Position numbers and translations under genes: made by a program. This document shows positions 1 through 6,246 of a stretch of DNA of 23,662 nt, one piece after another. The DNA is taken from IMG/VR virus record IMGVR_UViG_3300043410_002039, positions 1 through 23,662 of that record. The stretch is one strand, 5' to 3'. The notes beneath the pieces were generated by a model. The model was not told the origin of the DNA and searched no databases. It saw only the letters and a list, made by a program, of their open reading frames with translations. Origin of the DNA: a virus. The stretch's first letter is position 1. The number at the start of each line of letters is the position of its first letter.

Positions 1-1
1 A

Positions 2-688
<687 letters not shown>

Positions 689-701
689 TTTAATATAGAT
701 T

Positions 702-727
702 GGGCTGCTTAGGCAGCCCTTTCTTTT
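702..727 (+). terminator. Rho-independent terminator after nrdF
   Basis: GGGCTGC (702-708) pairs perfectly with GCAGCCC (713-719) around a TTAG loop and is followed by TTTCTTTTT. It ends the nrdF transcript just before the next promoter. Confidence 0.9.
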
Positions 728-737
728 TGGAAAGAAG

Positions 738-746
738 TGATATAAT
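738..746 (+). promoter_or_regulatory. Extended -10 promoter for the PA14/holin-like operon
   Basis: TGATATAAT (TGnTATAAT) at 738-746. No good -35 is seen, which is usual for extended -10 promoters. The expected transcription start, about 753, is the first base of the hairpin at 753-772. Confidence 0.7.
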
Positions 747-752
747 TAAATA

Positions 753-772
753 GTTAAGCTTCCCAGCTTAAC
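753..772 (+). promoter_or_regulatory. 5'-terminal mRNA hairpin
   Basis: GTTAAGCT (753-760) and AGCTTAAC (765-772) form a perfect 8-bp stem with a TCCC loop at the predicted 5' end of the transcript. It could protect the mRNA end or affect translation of the next gene. The Shine-Dalgarno-like AAGGGGTGA (774-782) lies directly downstream. Confidence 0.6.
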
Positions 773-827
773 GAAGGGGTGAAGGGAAATAAAAAGAGCT
801 GTTGCATATACAGGTTTAATCTCTTTA

Positions 828-1835
828 ATGACAATTTTGTTTGTCATTCTTTTTGCCGTACCCACAAAGGCTGATGTTGAGCAGGGACTTTATGTGGATG
901 TTTATACCTATAGTCCAGAATATTTGCCAGAAATGCAGCCATACACACTATGCAAGGATACAGTAGAAACATCGTGGACATCTGTTACTAACATAAACCA
1001 TGATTGGTATGGAGATATTGTCGCAGGGTGTCAGGGCGACTTCGTACTGATCCATTATTACGGATACATCACAATGCCAACAACAGGCGATGTTATATTT
1101 CAATCATTAGCAGACGATGGATTTTTTATGACAATAAATAATGAAACAGTTATAGATAATTGGTGGCTAAAGGGCTGCTCAGGAGGACAGGGAATACATT
1201 ATTTTGAACAGGGAGTAAGTCAACAAATCGATATTTGGTGGTATGAATATGGGGGTGTAGCTTGCAACATGCTATACACATACACAGATGAATTAGGATA
1301 TCAACCATTGCCAGACGAAGTATTTACACGAGATGCGATTCCAGTAGTTGTTGAGCCTACACCAGACCCCACACCAACCGATGAACCTACAGAAGAGCCC
1401 ACACCAGATCCTACACCCACTGAGCAGCCTACAGAAGAGCCAAAGCCAAAACCAAACCCACAGCCAAACCCACAGCCAGAACCACAGCCAGAGGTCGTAC
1501 AAGAGCCGCAGGTGGATGTTGAGCTACCACCAGTACTGCCAGAAGTAATAGAGCCAACTAAAGAAGAAATTATGCAAGAATTACTTGCCAAAGCACAAGA
1601 AGACGACCTAGTTGTGCCAGAAGAACTTGCTAGTGTTCCAGTTATTGGAGCAGCAGTACAAGCACTTGCTGACGCAATTAATTATTTTGGGAACGCAGGT
1701 GCAGACATGACACCAGAAGTTAGAGAGAAAGCAAAGAAGGTTGTTGTTGCAGCCCTTGTCGCAGGACAAGTCGCACAAGTAGCAGCAACCGCATCTGCAA
1801 CTGCTGCAACTGCAGCAACAAGGAGAGTGAAATGA
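828..1835 (+). CDS. Secreted PA14/GLEYA-like protein with Pro-rich stalk and C-terminal hydrophobic segment
   Basis: Residue numbers count from the ATG at 828. An N-terminal hydrophobic stretch ends in VPTKAD, a plausible signal-peptidase site. Residues about 18-155 resemble a PA14/GLEYA carbohydrate-binding beta domain, with SLADDGFFMTINNETVIDNW giving the usual Asp-Asp-Gly plus 'N...VIDNW' pattern. Residues 176-238 are a Pro/Glu/Gln-rich stalk containing a 14-residue tandem repeat. Residues 270-332 are helical and Ala-rich and end in RRVK, which could be a membrane anchor with the tail inside. The frame stays open upstream to 783. From an ATA at 789 it would add a Lys-Arg n-region and a Shine-Dalgarno-like site at ideal spacing, so the true start may be 789. 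The role is not known; a wall-spanning surface display or superinfection factor fits the layout. It overlaps the next gene by ATGA. Confidence 0.75.
   Translation: MTILFVILFAVPTKADVEQGLYVDVYTYSPEYLPEMQPYTLCKDTVETSWTSVTNINHDWYGDIVAGCQGDFVLIHYYGYITMPTTGDVIFQSLADDGFFMTINNETVIDNWWLKGCSGGQGIHYFEQGVSQQIDIWWYEYGGVACNMLYTYTDELGYQPLPDEVFTRDAIPVVVEPTPDPTPTDEPTEEPTPDPTPTEQPTEEPKPKPNPQPNPQPEPQPEVVQEPQVDVELPPVLPEVIEPTKEEIMQELLAKAQEDDLVVPEELASVPVIGAAVQALADAINYFGNAGADMTPEVREKAKKVVVAALVAGQVAQVAATASATAATAATRRVK
1353..1436 (+). repeat. 42-base in-frame tandem repeat (Pro-rich stalk)
   Basis: Two 42-base units encode EPTPDPTPTDEPTE and EPTPDPTPTEQPTE. They run into Lys-Pro, Asn-Pro, Gln-Pro and Glu-Pro dipeptides up to about 1541. 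Such repeats are extended, wall-spanning linkers in surface proteins. Confidence 0.8.
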
Positions 1836-2014
1836 AACTAATTAAAGAAATTATTAAAGATCTAATTGACCAATCTTGGACACTTCTGGGTATGGTTGTG
1901 GCTTGGTTAGTTTTGGAGGGTACAGCCAAACAGCTTACAGGAAACCTAATCCTAATTACCCTCTCAGTCTGGATAGTAACATTCAGATTAAGAAATCCTA
2001 AAAATAAGGAGTGA
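1832..2014 (+). CDS. Small two-helix membrane protein, holin-like
   Basis: 60 residues. The start overlaps the previous stop as ATGA and the AAGGAGAG just upstream is the ribosome site. Two hydrophobic segments are visible, about residues 14-31 and 36-52, separated by a short polar turn; the N-terminus is amphipathic with lysines and the C-terminus (RLRNPKNKE) is basic. Size, topology and place between a secreted protein and another small membrane protein fit a phage holin or holin partner, but no sequence motif proves it. It could instead be an accessory membrane protein for the PA14-like protein. Confidence 0.7.
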   Translation: MKLIKEIIKDLIDQSWTLLGMVVAWLVLEGTAKQLTGNLILITLSVWIVTFRLRNPKNKE

Positions 2015-2019
2015 TATAT

Positions 2020-2265
2020 ATGGATAAAGAAACAGCATTAATGATTCTAGGACGCATGGTAGCACTATTCCTAGTGTCAGCATTAACCACAGTTGGTGCT
2101 GGTGCGATTATTGGAATCGATACAATACAAACAGCAATTCTTGCTGGTGTACTTGGCGTAGCAAACGTTTTAGAAGACCTTGCTCGTGGTTTCCTCAACG
2201 ATGGAAGACTCTCTAAGAAAGAGATCAACGATGCATTTGCTAAAAACACACCACCAGTAAAATAA
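2020..2265 (+). CDS. Small membrane protein, holin-like
   Basis: 81 residues. The ATG at 2020 is preferred over the GTG at 2011 because AAGGAGTGA sits at the right distance before it. Two hydrophobic helices are seen (about residues 6-29 and 33-52), with Gly/Ala/Thr-rich faces, then a charged tail containing LSKKEINDAF. Small proteins of this type are often labelled holins in actinophages. It is the third gene of the 741 promoter transcript, and with 1832-2014 it makes a pair of adjacent small membrane proteins, a common holin/antiholin layout. The function is inferred from topology and context only. Confidence 0.75.
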   Translation: MDKETALMILGRMVALFLVSALTTVGAGAIIGIDTIQTAILAGVLGVANVLEDLARGFLNDGRLSKKEINDAFAKNTPPVK

Positions 2266-2266
2266 C

Positions 2267-2295
2267 TTGACAAGTCCCCTTTGTTGATGTATAAT
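2267..2295 (+). promoter_or_regulatory. Consensus sigma-70/SigA promoter for the cupin gene
   Basis: TTGACA (2267-2272), a 17-base spacer and TATAAT (2290-2295): a perfect match to consensus. Transcription should start near 2302, leaving a short leader with AAAGGGGA before the ATG at 2321. Confidence 0.92.
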
Positions 2296-2320
2296 AAATA
2301 TACAACAGCAAAGGGGATTC

Positions 2321-2650
2321 ATGTTTGAAGAACGTCCTTGGGGGCATTATAAAATTGAAAAGACTGCAGATGATCATCAGATTAAGACAATCTTTGTAAA
2401 GTCTGGTCAGCGTCTTAGTTTGCAAACTCATAACTTCAGAGCGGAACATTGGTTTTGTGTTTCTGGCAAGGGTGTGCTAACATATGGAGAAACTGAATTT
2501 ACATTTGGTCCAGGTGATAGCATCGACATTCCAGTAAATGTTGCTCACCGAATTGCAGCAAAAACAGATTTGACATTCATTGAAGTACAGACTGGTACAT
2601 ATTTTGGAGAAGATGACATTGTTCGACTCCAAGATGACTATAATAGATAA
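2321..2650 (+). CDS. Cupin, mannose-6-phosphate isomerase type II-like
   Basis: 109 residues, the size of the isolated C-terminal cupin of ManC/AlgA-type enzymes. Diagnostic stretches are RPWGHYK near the N-terminus, SGQRLSLQTHNFRAEHW (His37, Glu42 and His43 as metal ligands), the PGDSIDIPVNVAHRI block (His76) and the end EVQTGTYFGEDDIVRLQDDY. Such domains interconvert fructose-6-phosphate and mannose-6-phosphate, the entry step to GDP-mannose; the guanylyltransferase half is absent. It is transcribed alone from its own consensus promoter just before the tRNA cluster. A GDP-mannose 4,6-dehydratase gene later in the window suggests both serve one sugar pathway. The start at 2321 has AAAGGGGA six bases upstream. 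A different sugar-phosphate substrate is possible. Confidence 0.85.
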   Translation: MFEERPWGHYKIEKTADDHQIKTIFVKSGQRLSLQTHNFRAEHWFCVSGKGVLTYGETEFTFGPGDSIDIPVNVAHRIAAKTDLTFIEVQTGTYFGEDDIVRLQDDYNR

Positions 2651-2660
2651 GTAAATACTT

Positions 2661-2732
2661 TCCTTCCTAGCTCAACGGCAGAGCACCGAGCTGTTAACTC
2701 GTAGGTTCTTGGTTCGAATCCAAGGGAGGGAG
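2661..2732 (+). tRNA. tRNA-Asn (GTT)
   Basis: The acceptor TCCTTCC pairs with GGAGGGA (2725-2731). The T arm is CTTGG-TTCGAAT-CCAAG and the anticodon GTT is at 2693-2695 in loop CTGTTAA. Discriminator G; CCA is not encoded. Confidence 0.93.
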
Positions 2733-2782
2733 CGGATGCACGAACGATTGTTCCTAATTTGTGGAAGTGGTCGTAACTGTCC

Positions 2783-2861
2783 CTGGAGGTTTTGGCAAGC
2801 ACGTGCTACGTAGCTGACTCTGCTTCAAGTAATAAATAAATAATGTTTTATTTTCCTCCAG
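2783..2861 (+). other. Stem-closed spacer in the tRNA cluster
   Basis: The 133 bases between tRNA-Asn and tRNA-Asp hold no gene. CTGGAGG (2783-2789) and CCTCCAG (2855-2861) form a 7-bp outer stem. Inside are AAGCA/TGCTT, the palindromes AGCACGTGCT and CTACGTAG, and an A/T hairpin. There is no T arm, so it is not a normal tRNA; it may be a processing structure, a decayed tRNA or a small RNA. Confidence 0.4.
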
Positions 2862-2865
2862 TTTT

Positions 2866-2938
2866 GGTCCTGTAGAGCAGCGGAGTGCTCGCCACCCTGT
2901 CACGGTGGAGGTCGTGGGTTCGAATCCCATCAGGATCG
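2866..2938 (+). tRNA. tRNA-Asp (GTC)
   Basis: The acceptor GGTCCTG pairs with CAGGATC (2931-2937). The anticodon stem is CCACC/GGTGG with GTC at 2899-2901, and the T loop is TTCGAAT. Discriminator G; no encoded CCA. Confidence 0.94.
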
Positions 2939-3003
2939 CTATGCGGATTATACGCCGCAGAGGACCGTAACTGGTTCGCCCTAGCTGTAATGGCTAGGAG
3001 CTT

Positions 3004-3076
3004 GCCGCTTTAGCTCATTTGGTAGAGCACCATACTTGTAATATGGGGGTGCAGGGTTCGAATCCCTGAAGTGGCT
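3004..3076 (+). tRNA. tRNA-Thr (TGT)
   Basis: The acceptor GCCGCTT pairs with AAGTGGC (3069-3075). The anticodon stem is CCATA/TATGG with TGT at 3037-3039, and the T arm is GCAGG-GTTCGAAT-CCCTG-like. The discriminator is T; no CCA is encoded. The 65-base gap before it (2939-3003) contains two small hairpins, TGCGG/CCGCA and CTAGC/GCTAG, and no gene. Confidence 0.94.
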
Positions 3077-3077
3077 C

Positions 3078-3167
3078 GGAAATATGGCTGAGTGGTCTAA
3101 AGCACGTCACTGCTAATGACGAGTAGGGTAAAATCTACCGTAGGTTCGAATCCTACTATTTCCGCCA
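3078..3167 (+). tRNA. tRNA-Ser (GCT)
   Basis: Class II tRNA. The acceptor GGAAATA pairs with TATTTCC (3157-3163), the anticodon loop CTGCTAA carries GCT, there is a long variable arm (TAGGGTAAAATCTA), and the T arm is GTAGG-TTCGAAT-CCTAC. Unlike the three tRNAs before it, CCA is encoded (3165-3167). Only one base separates it from tRNA-Thr. Confidence 0.94.
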
Positions 3168-3168
3168 A

Positions 3169-3245
3169 GCCGTGAGTGCTGGGACACACAGGGGTCTGTA
3201 AAATCCCTCCCTCTGGGTAGCAAAGTTCGATTCTTTGGCACGGCA
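3169..3245 (+). tRNA. tRNA-Tyr (GTA), with reduced D arm
   Basis: The acceptor GCCGTG pairs with CACGGC; the seventh pair is an A/G mismatch. The anticodon stem GGGGT/ATCCC encloses CTGTAAA with GTA at 3198-3200, followed by the long variable arm CCCTCTGGG expected for bacterial tRNA-Tyr. The T arm is CAAAG-TTCGATT-CTTTG. The D region (3176-3190, 15 bases) is short, with a 3-bp GTG/CAC stem at best. It may be functional but unusual, or decaying. It starts two bases after tRNA-Ser. Confidence 0.8.
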
Positions 3246-3312
3246 CAAAAACGCTTCTGACCGCATATTTACATGAAGTCAATGTATACTGGTATTGAAG
3301 GAGATGATGCCA

Positions 3313-3969
3313 ATGGCAAAATCACAATACCCAGTAAATGGGAAATTCGGCAAGGACTTTAAAGTTCCTGCAGGTGGCGATTACGGATACAGAATGCATC
3401 CAATTCGTCACGAGCGAATCCATCACAACGGCGTTGACCTTTGGGGAGCAAAAGAACCACTGCTTCTTGAGGTCTGGCACGATGGAGTCGTAATCGTTTC
3501 AGCAACAAACATGGCTTCTTTTGGTCACTATGTTGTTATTCGTAGCAAGGTGGGCAAGGTTTGGATTACATCACTTTATGCACACATGAAGTCACCATCC
3601 AAACTCAAGAAGGGTCAAAAGGTTGAGGCTGGCACGGTAGTCGGAATTATGGGATCAACAGGTCCTGTAACTGGCAAGCACCTTCACTTTGAAATTGGTA
3701 AGGGAAAAAATCACCCTTTCATTTTTGGTGGAGATGGATCACGCTATTACGATCCACTCAAGTTTGTCAAGGCCACAATCAAACGTGAAGAGGCTGAAGC
3801 AGAACAGGCAGAGGCAACAACCCTTGCTGGCACAGCGACACCACTTCCAGCAGAAGGCGAGGTAGTTCAGGTAGCACCAGTTGCATCCTTAACACCAGAA
3901 GATGCTGCAACACTACCAGCTCCAAAGCCAATAGCAAAAAAGAAACCAGCTCCAAAAAAAACTAAATAA
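3313..3969 (+). CDS. M23 (LytM-type) peptidoglycan endopeptidase, lysin 1
   Basis: 218 residues from the ATG at 3313. AAGGAGATGATGCCA upstream aligns with the ribosome site of the next paralogue, so the in-frame TTG at 3295 and ATGs at 3304 and 3307 are less likely. The M23 domain spans roughly residues 1-155, with zinc and catalytic motifs His38-x3-Asp42, Tyr-Ala-His91 and His123-Leu-His125. It cleaves peptide cross-links of peptidoglycan. The tail (about 160-218) is Ala/Pro-rich, then PKPIAKKKPAPKKTK, a basic segment that could bind acidic wall polymers. No signal peptide is present, so export would need a holin. First of three hydrolases in a row, close in sequence to the second. A weak TATACT lies upstream near 3285. 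Confidence 0.92.
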   Translation: MAKSQYPVNGKFGKDFKVPAGGDYGYRMHPIRHERIHHNGVDLWGAKEPLLLEVWHDGVVIVSATNMASFGHYVVIRSKVGKVWITSLYAHMKSPSKLKKGQKVEAGTVVGIMGSTGPVTGKHLHFEIGKGKNHPFIFGGDGSRYYDPLKFVKATIKREEAEAEQAEATTLAGTATPLPAEGEVVQVAPVASLTPEDAATLPAPKPIAKKKPAPKKTK

Positions 3970-4003
3970 GTAAATAGCTTCTTTCATGTCGAAAAACTAT
4001 TCT

Positions 4004-4032
4004 CTACTAACTTAGTAGACAAATGGTATAAT
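4004..4032 (+). promoter_or_regulatory. Extended -10 promoter with 6-bp inverted repeat at the -35 position
   Basis: TGGTATAAT (4024-4032) is an extended -10. At the expected -35 place there is instead a perfect inverted repeat, CTACTA (4004-4009) and TAGTAG (4013-4018), a possible operator for a regulator that controls lysin 2. Confidence 0.65.
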
Positions 4033-4036
4033 AGAT

Positions 4037-4067
4037 AAGGAAGAGGCTATTTCCTTTTCTAGAAGGA
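4037..4067 (+). promoter_or_regulatory. Leader with two competing hairpins over the lysin 2 ribosome site
   Basis: AAGGAA (4037-4042) can pair with TTCCTT (4051-4056). Alternatively TCCTT (4052-4056) can pair with AAGGA (4063-4067), which is the Shine-Dalgarno sequence of lysin 2. The two are mutually exclusive, so the first hairpin would expose the site and the second would hide it. This is inference from base pairing only. Confidence 0.4.
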
Positions 4068-4077
4068 GGTGATATAA

Positions 4078-4662
4078 ATGGCTAAAGCACAATTCCCTAT
4101 TGATGGAAAACTAGGCAAGGACTTTAAAGTTACTTCCTACATGGGTTGGCGTATTCACCCAACTAAACACATCAAGAAATTCCACACAGGAACAGATCTT
4201 ATTGCTAAGAAACAGCCCTGTGTGATCGAAGCACCTTACGATGGTAAAGTAGTTCGTGTTACATTAAACGATGTAAACTATGGAAACTTTGTTATCATTC
4301 AGCACAAGATTCAGGGCAAGATGTATACAACCCTTTACGGTCACATGAAAGATGGATCGGTTAAAGTTAAAAAGGGTCAGAAGGTTACTGCTGGTACTGT
4401 TATCGGTAAGATGGGTACTACTGGAGCATCTACTGGTGTTCACTTGCACTGGGAGCTTTGTGCTGGTAAAAAGTGGGCATTCTCAAAGACAGGCAAGAAC
4501 TTTATTGAACCAACTAAATTCTTTACAGCTCTGATTGAACTTGAGAAGCACATTGCAACTGCACCTGTTGAAGCACAAGAGGCAGATCCAGTAGCACCAG
4601 CACCAACACACGATGAAGCTGGGGCAAAGGTTGCAGCAAATGAAACAAAAACATTTAGTTAA
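4078..4662 (+). CDS. M23 (LytM-type) peptidoglycan endopeptidase, lysin 2
   Basis: 194 residues with a textbook AAGGAGGTGA ribosome site. The N-terminal MAKAQFPIDGKLGKDFKV is nearly the same as in lysin 1, so the two are paralogues from a duplication. Zinc and catalytic residues are present: His36-x3-Asp40, Tyr-Gly-His89 and His122-Leu-His124. The catalytic domain spans about 15-155, followed by an Ala/Pro/Glu-rich tail that is acidic, unlike the basic tail of lysin 1. It should cut peptidoglycan cross-bridges. It has its own promoter and a possible translational switch, which suggests that its timing differs from lysin 1. Confidence 0.92.
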   Translation: MAKAQFPIDGKLGKDFKVTSYMGWRIHPTKHIKKFHTGTDLIAKKQPCVIEAPYDGKVVRVTLNDVNYGNFVIIQHKIQGKMYTTLYGHMKDGSVKVKKGQKVTAGTVIGKMGTTGASTGVHLHWELCAGKKWAFSKTGKNFIEPTKFFTALIELEKHIATAPVEAQEADPVAPAPTHDEAGAKVAANETKTFS

Positions 4663-4673
4663 GACTAGAAATA

Positions 4674-4737
4674 GTTCATAACATAATAGAGTCATGGTTG
4701 GTTTAGAAACTCGCTGTGAGGCTAGGATGTTATGAAC
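4674..4737 (+). ncRNA. Candidate structured RNA closed by an 11-bp perfect stem
   Basis: GTTCATAACAT (4674-4684) and ATGTTATGAAC (4727-4737) are exact complements enclosing 42 bases. The inner part can form small GTT/AAC and CTC/GAG hairpins. No U-tract follows, so it is not a simple terminator. It sits in the 108-base gap between lysin 2 and lysin 3 and may be a leader control element. The layout resembles that of the element at 12751-12832, without sequence identity. Confidence 0.45.
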
Positions 4738-4770
4738 ATTTTAGTACCATAAAATAAATAAGGAGAAAAT

Positions 4771-5400
4771 ATGTCAAATTTTCAAAGACCAACAAATACA
4801 ACAAGAATCAGTGACAGCTTTGCTGCACACAAGGCTCGTGGATCGAAGAATCCAGGGGTAGATTATGTTGTAGGAGTAGGCACACCTGTCTTCGCAATTG
4901 GAGATGGAACAGTGTGCAAAACAGTAACAACAATTACAGGTGCAGGTGGACGCATGGTATGGCTAGACCTAGCAGATGGTGGTTTCGCAGACTACCTTCA
5001 CCTTAGCAGAATCGATGTAGCTCCTGGAGCAAAGGTAAAGAAGGGTCAGCAACTAGGACTCTCTGGTGCATCAGGTCTTGGCAAAGAGAACGGTTATGGA
5101 GCACACCTCCACTTCTCATACAGCACAGATCACAGTCACACAACACCTTCAGGTAACGTTGACTTTGAGGCAATTATGGGTGGAGCAACACCAGCAGCTT
5201 CATCAAATCCTGGTGGACGTGCAACACTCAAGAAGGGCTCAAAGGGTGCAGATGTTAAGTACCTGCAGGGCAAGCTTGGCATTGCTGCTGACGGAGACTT
5301 CGGTCCCAAGACACATGCTGCAGTTGTATCATTCCAAGGTTCGAAAGGTCTTGCTGCTGATGGTATCGTTGGTCCAAAGACTTGGGCTGCAATTGGTTAA
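4771..5400 (+). CDS. M23-type lysin 3 with C-terminal peptidoglycan-binding domain
   Basis: 209 residues, with AAGGAG seven bases before the ATG. The N-terminal M23 fold (about 10-135) keeps Asp31, His77 (YLHLS) and His112-Leu-His114, but the first zinc-ligand His of the HxGxD motif is Asn27 (NPGVDY). It could be a variant enzyme or a binding-only module. Residues 152-209 are a PG_binding_1 domain: GSKGADVKYLQ, ADGDFGPKTHAAVVSFQ and ADGIVGPKTW. A Ser/Pro/Gly hinge joins the two. This is the classic actinophage LysA layout (catalytic plus wall binding) and the only hydrolase of the three with a recognised binding domain. A promoter at 5416 follows, so it may end its transcript. Confidence 0.9.
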   Translation: MSNFQRPTNTTRISDSFAAHKARGSKNPGVDYVVGVGTPVFAIGDGTVCKTVTTITGAGGRMVWLDLADGGFADYLHLSRIDVAPGAKVKKGQQLGLSGASGLGKENGYGAHLHFSYSTDHSHTTPSGNVDFEAIMGGATPAASSNPGGRATLKKGSKGADVKYLQGKLGIAADGDFGPKTHAAVVSFQGSKGLAADGIVGPKTWAAIG

Positions 5401-5415
5401 TTGACGAATTTATAG

Positions 5416-5450
5416 TATAATGGTAGTCCCCCTGGAATTTTCTGGGGGGA
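5416..5450 (+). promoter_or_regulatory. Promoter followed by 5' hairpin
   Basis: TATAAT (5416-5421) with a weak TTGGTT 17 bases upstream (5393-5398). The predicted start, about 5428, coincides with a hairpin: TCCCCC (5427-5432) pairs with GGGGGA (5445-5450), followed by TTATTATTT. It may be a 5' stabilising hairpin or a leaky terminator ahead of the small-gene operon. Confidence 0.6.
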
Positions 5451-5468
5451 TTATTATTTAGGAGAATA

Positions 5469-5645
5469 ATGGCATTATATGAATATAAATGTCCCAAGTG
5501 TGAAGCTCTGGAAACAGTACAGCGAGGGATGATGGAAGATGATCCTGGATATACCTGTAAGACTTGCAATATTGCACTAAATAGGGTATACTCTAATGTA
5601 GGAGTTAGTTTCAAAGGCTCTGGTTTTTATTCCACCGATAAGTAG
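5469..5645 (+). CDS. FmdB-family zinc-ribbon protein
   Basis: 58 residues, starting MALYEYKCPKCEALE with TAGGAGAATA upstream. Two CxxC knuckles (Cys8/Cys11 and Cys30/Cys33) form a zinc ribbon, and the end VSFKGSGFYSTDK is the signature FmdB tail. FmdB-type proteins are small putative regulators; their biochemical role is not settled. It is the first gene of the operon that begins at the 5416 promoter. The match is strong over the full length. Confidence 0.88.
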   Translation: MALYEYKCPKCEALETVQRGMMEDDPGYTCKTCNIALNRVYSNVGVSFKGSGFYSTDK

Positions 5646-5653
5646 GAGTTTCA

Positions 5654-5899
5654 ATGTTAGAAACAGAAGAAAAAGTATTTACCCTCACTGCCCTGGATCG
5701 ATGTGATGCAGGTGATTGTGGATCACAAGCTTACGTAAAGGCAGTAGGAGTTAATGGAGAACTGCTCTTCTGTGCTCACCACTATGGCAAGATTGAAAAC
5801 GATCCTGTTGCATCAATTAAGATGCTGGAGTTTGTTTTTGAAATTGTAGACGAGCGTGAGCGTCTCATTGAAAATCGCTTGAAGGGAACTGAAAACTAA
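5654..5899 (+). CDS. DUF7455-like zinc-binding protein
   Basis: 81 residues, with TAGGAG upstream. The pattern LTALDRCDAGDCGSQAYVKA followed by GELLFCAHHY is that of a small actinobacterial and actinophage family (DUF7455-like): two Cys near the N-terminus and a CxHH later, probably binding one metal. Function unknown. The last codons overlap the next start as TAATG, so translation is probably coupled. The family name rests on recognition of the pattern, not on a search. Confidence 0.8.
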   Translation: MLETEEKVFTLTALDRCDAGDCGSQAYVKAVGVNGELLFCAHHYGKIENDPVASIKMLEFVFEIVDERERLIENRLKGTEN

Positions 5900-6225
5900 T
5901 GGAACCAGAGATTACCTATATGGAGAATCTTATTCTCAAAGGAGCACTTGAGGTTGCAGGTCTTTCTGAGGATGGAAGCTTTACTTATAGATTTACAGAA
6001 AAGCTAGACGAAGTAGATCCAGAACTTAAGGATAAAATTGAGCACGGATTCTATGAAGCAGTGATGCACCTATGGTCGCTTGATTTTCTTGTTGTGCAGT
6101 CCGATGATGGTGAAGCAAAAGTTACCATTTCAGAAAAAGCATTAGATTCTAATGCAGTATCAGAGCTTGAGGTTTATTATCAAAAGATCCTCGCACTGAT
6201 CATTGAGGCACTGCAAAAGCAATAG
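5899..6225 (+). CDS. Hypothetical acidic helical protein
   Basis: 108 residues, TAATG-coupled to the gene before it. Acidic, with long predicted helices (KLDEVDPELKDKIEHGFYEA and a C-terminal helix rich in Leu/Ile). No Cys and no membrane segment. I do not recognise the family. It lies in a set of soluble small proteins typical of phage accessory regions; a protein-binding role is possible but unsupported. Confidence 0.8.
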   Translation: MEPEITYMENLILKGALEVAGLSEDGSFTYRFTEKLDEVDPELKDKIEHGFYEAVMHLWSLDFLVVQSDDGEAKVTISEKALDSNAVSELEVYYQKILALIIEALQKQ

Positions 6226-6231
6226 TATAAT
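6203..6231 (+). promoter_or_regulatory. Sigma-70-like promoter
   Basis: TTGAGG (6203-6208), 17-base spacer, TATAAT (6226-6231). It lies inside the end of the preceding gene and would start transcripts near 6238 for the gene at 6247. Confidence 0.8.
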
Positions 6232-6246
6232 TATTGTAGGTGAACG

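Noticed and set aside
1301-1591. Gly/Ser-rich minus-strand frames opposite the Pro-rich stalk
   Set aside because: They are the antisense reading of CCA/CCN-rich repeat codons, have no ribosome site and lie within a clear gene.
2783-2861. tRNA-like outer stem CTGGAGG/CCTCCAG of near-tRNA length
   Set aside because: No T arm or TTCRA loop next to the 3' strand and no anticodon arm; kept only as an unexplained structure.
3097-3282. Minus-strand 61-residue frame over tRNA-Ser and tRNA-Tyr
   Set aside because: It is made from the complement of two tRNA genes; the IVGFEPTV-like peptide is a common artefact of reading tRNAs as protein.
3272-3300. TATACT near 3285 as the promoter of lysin 1
   Set aside because: No -35 at a proper distance and no extended -10; transcription could also read through from the tRNA cluster.
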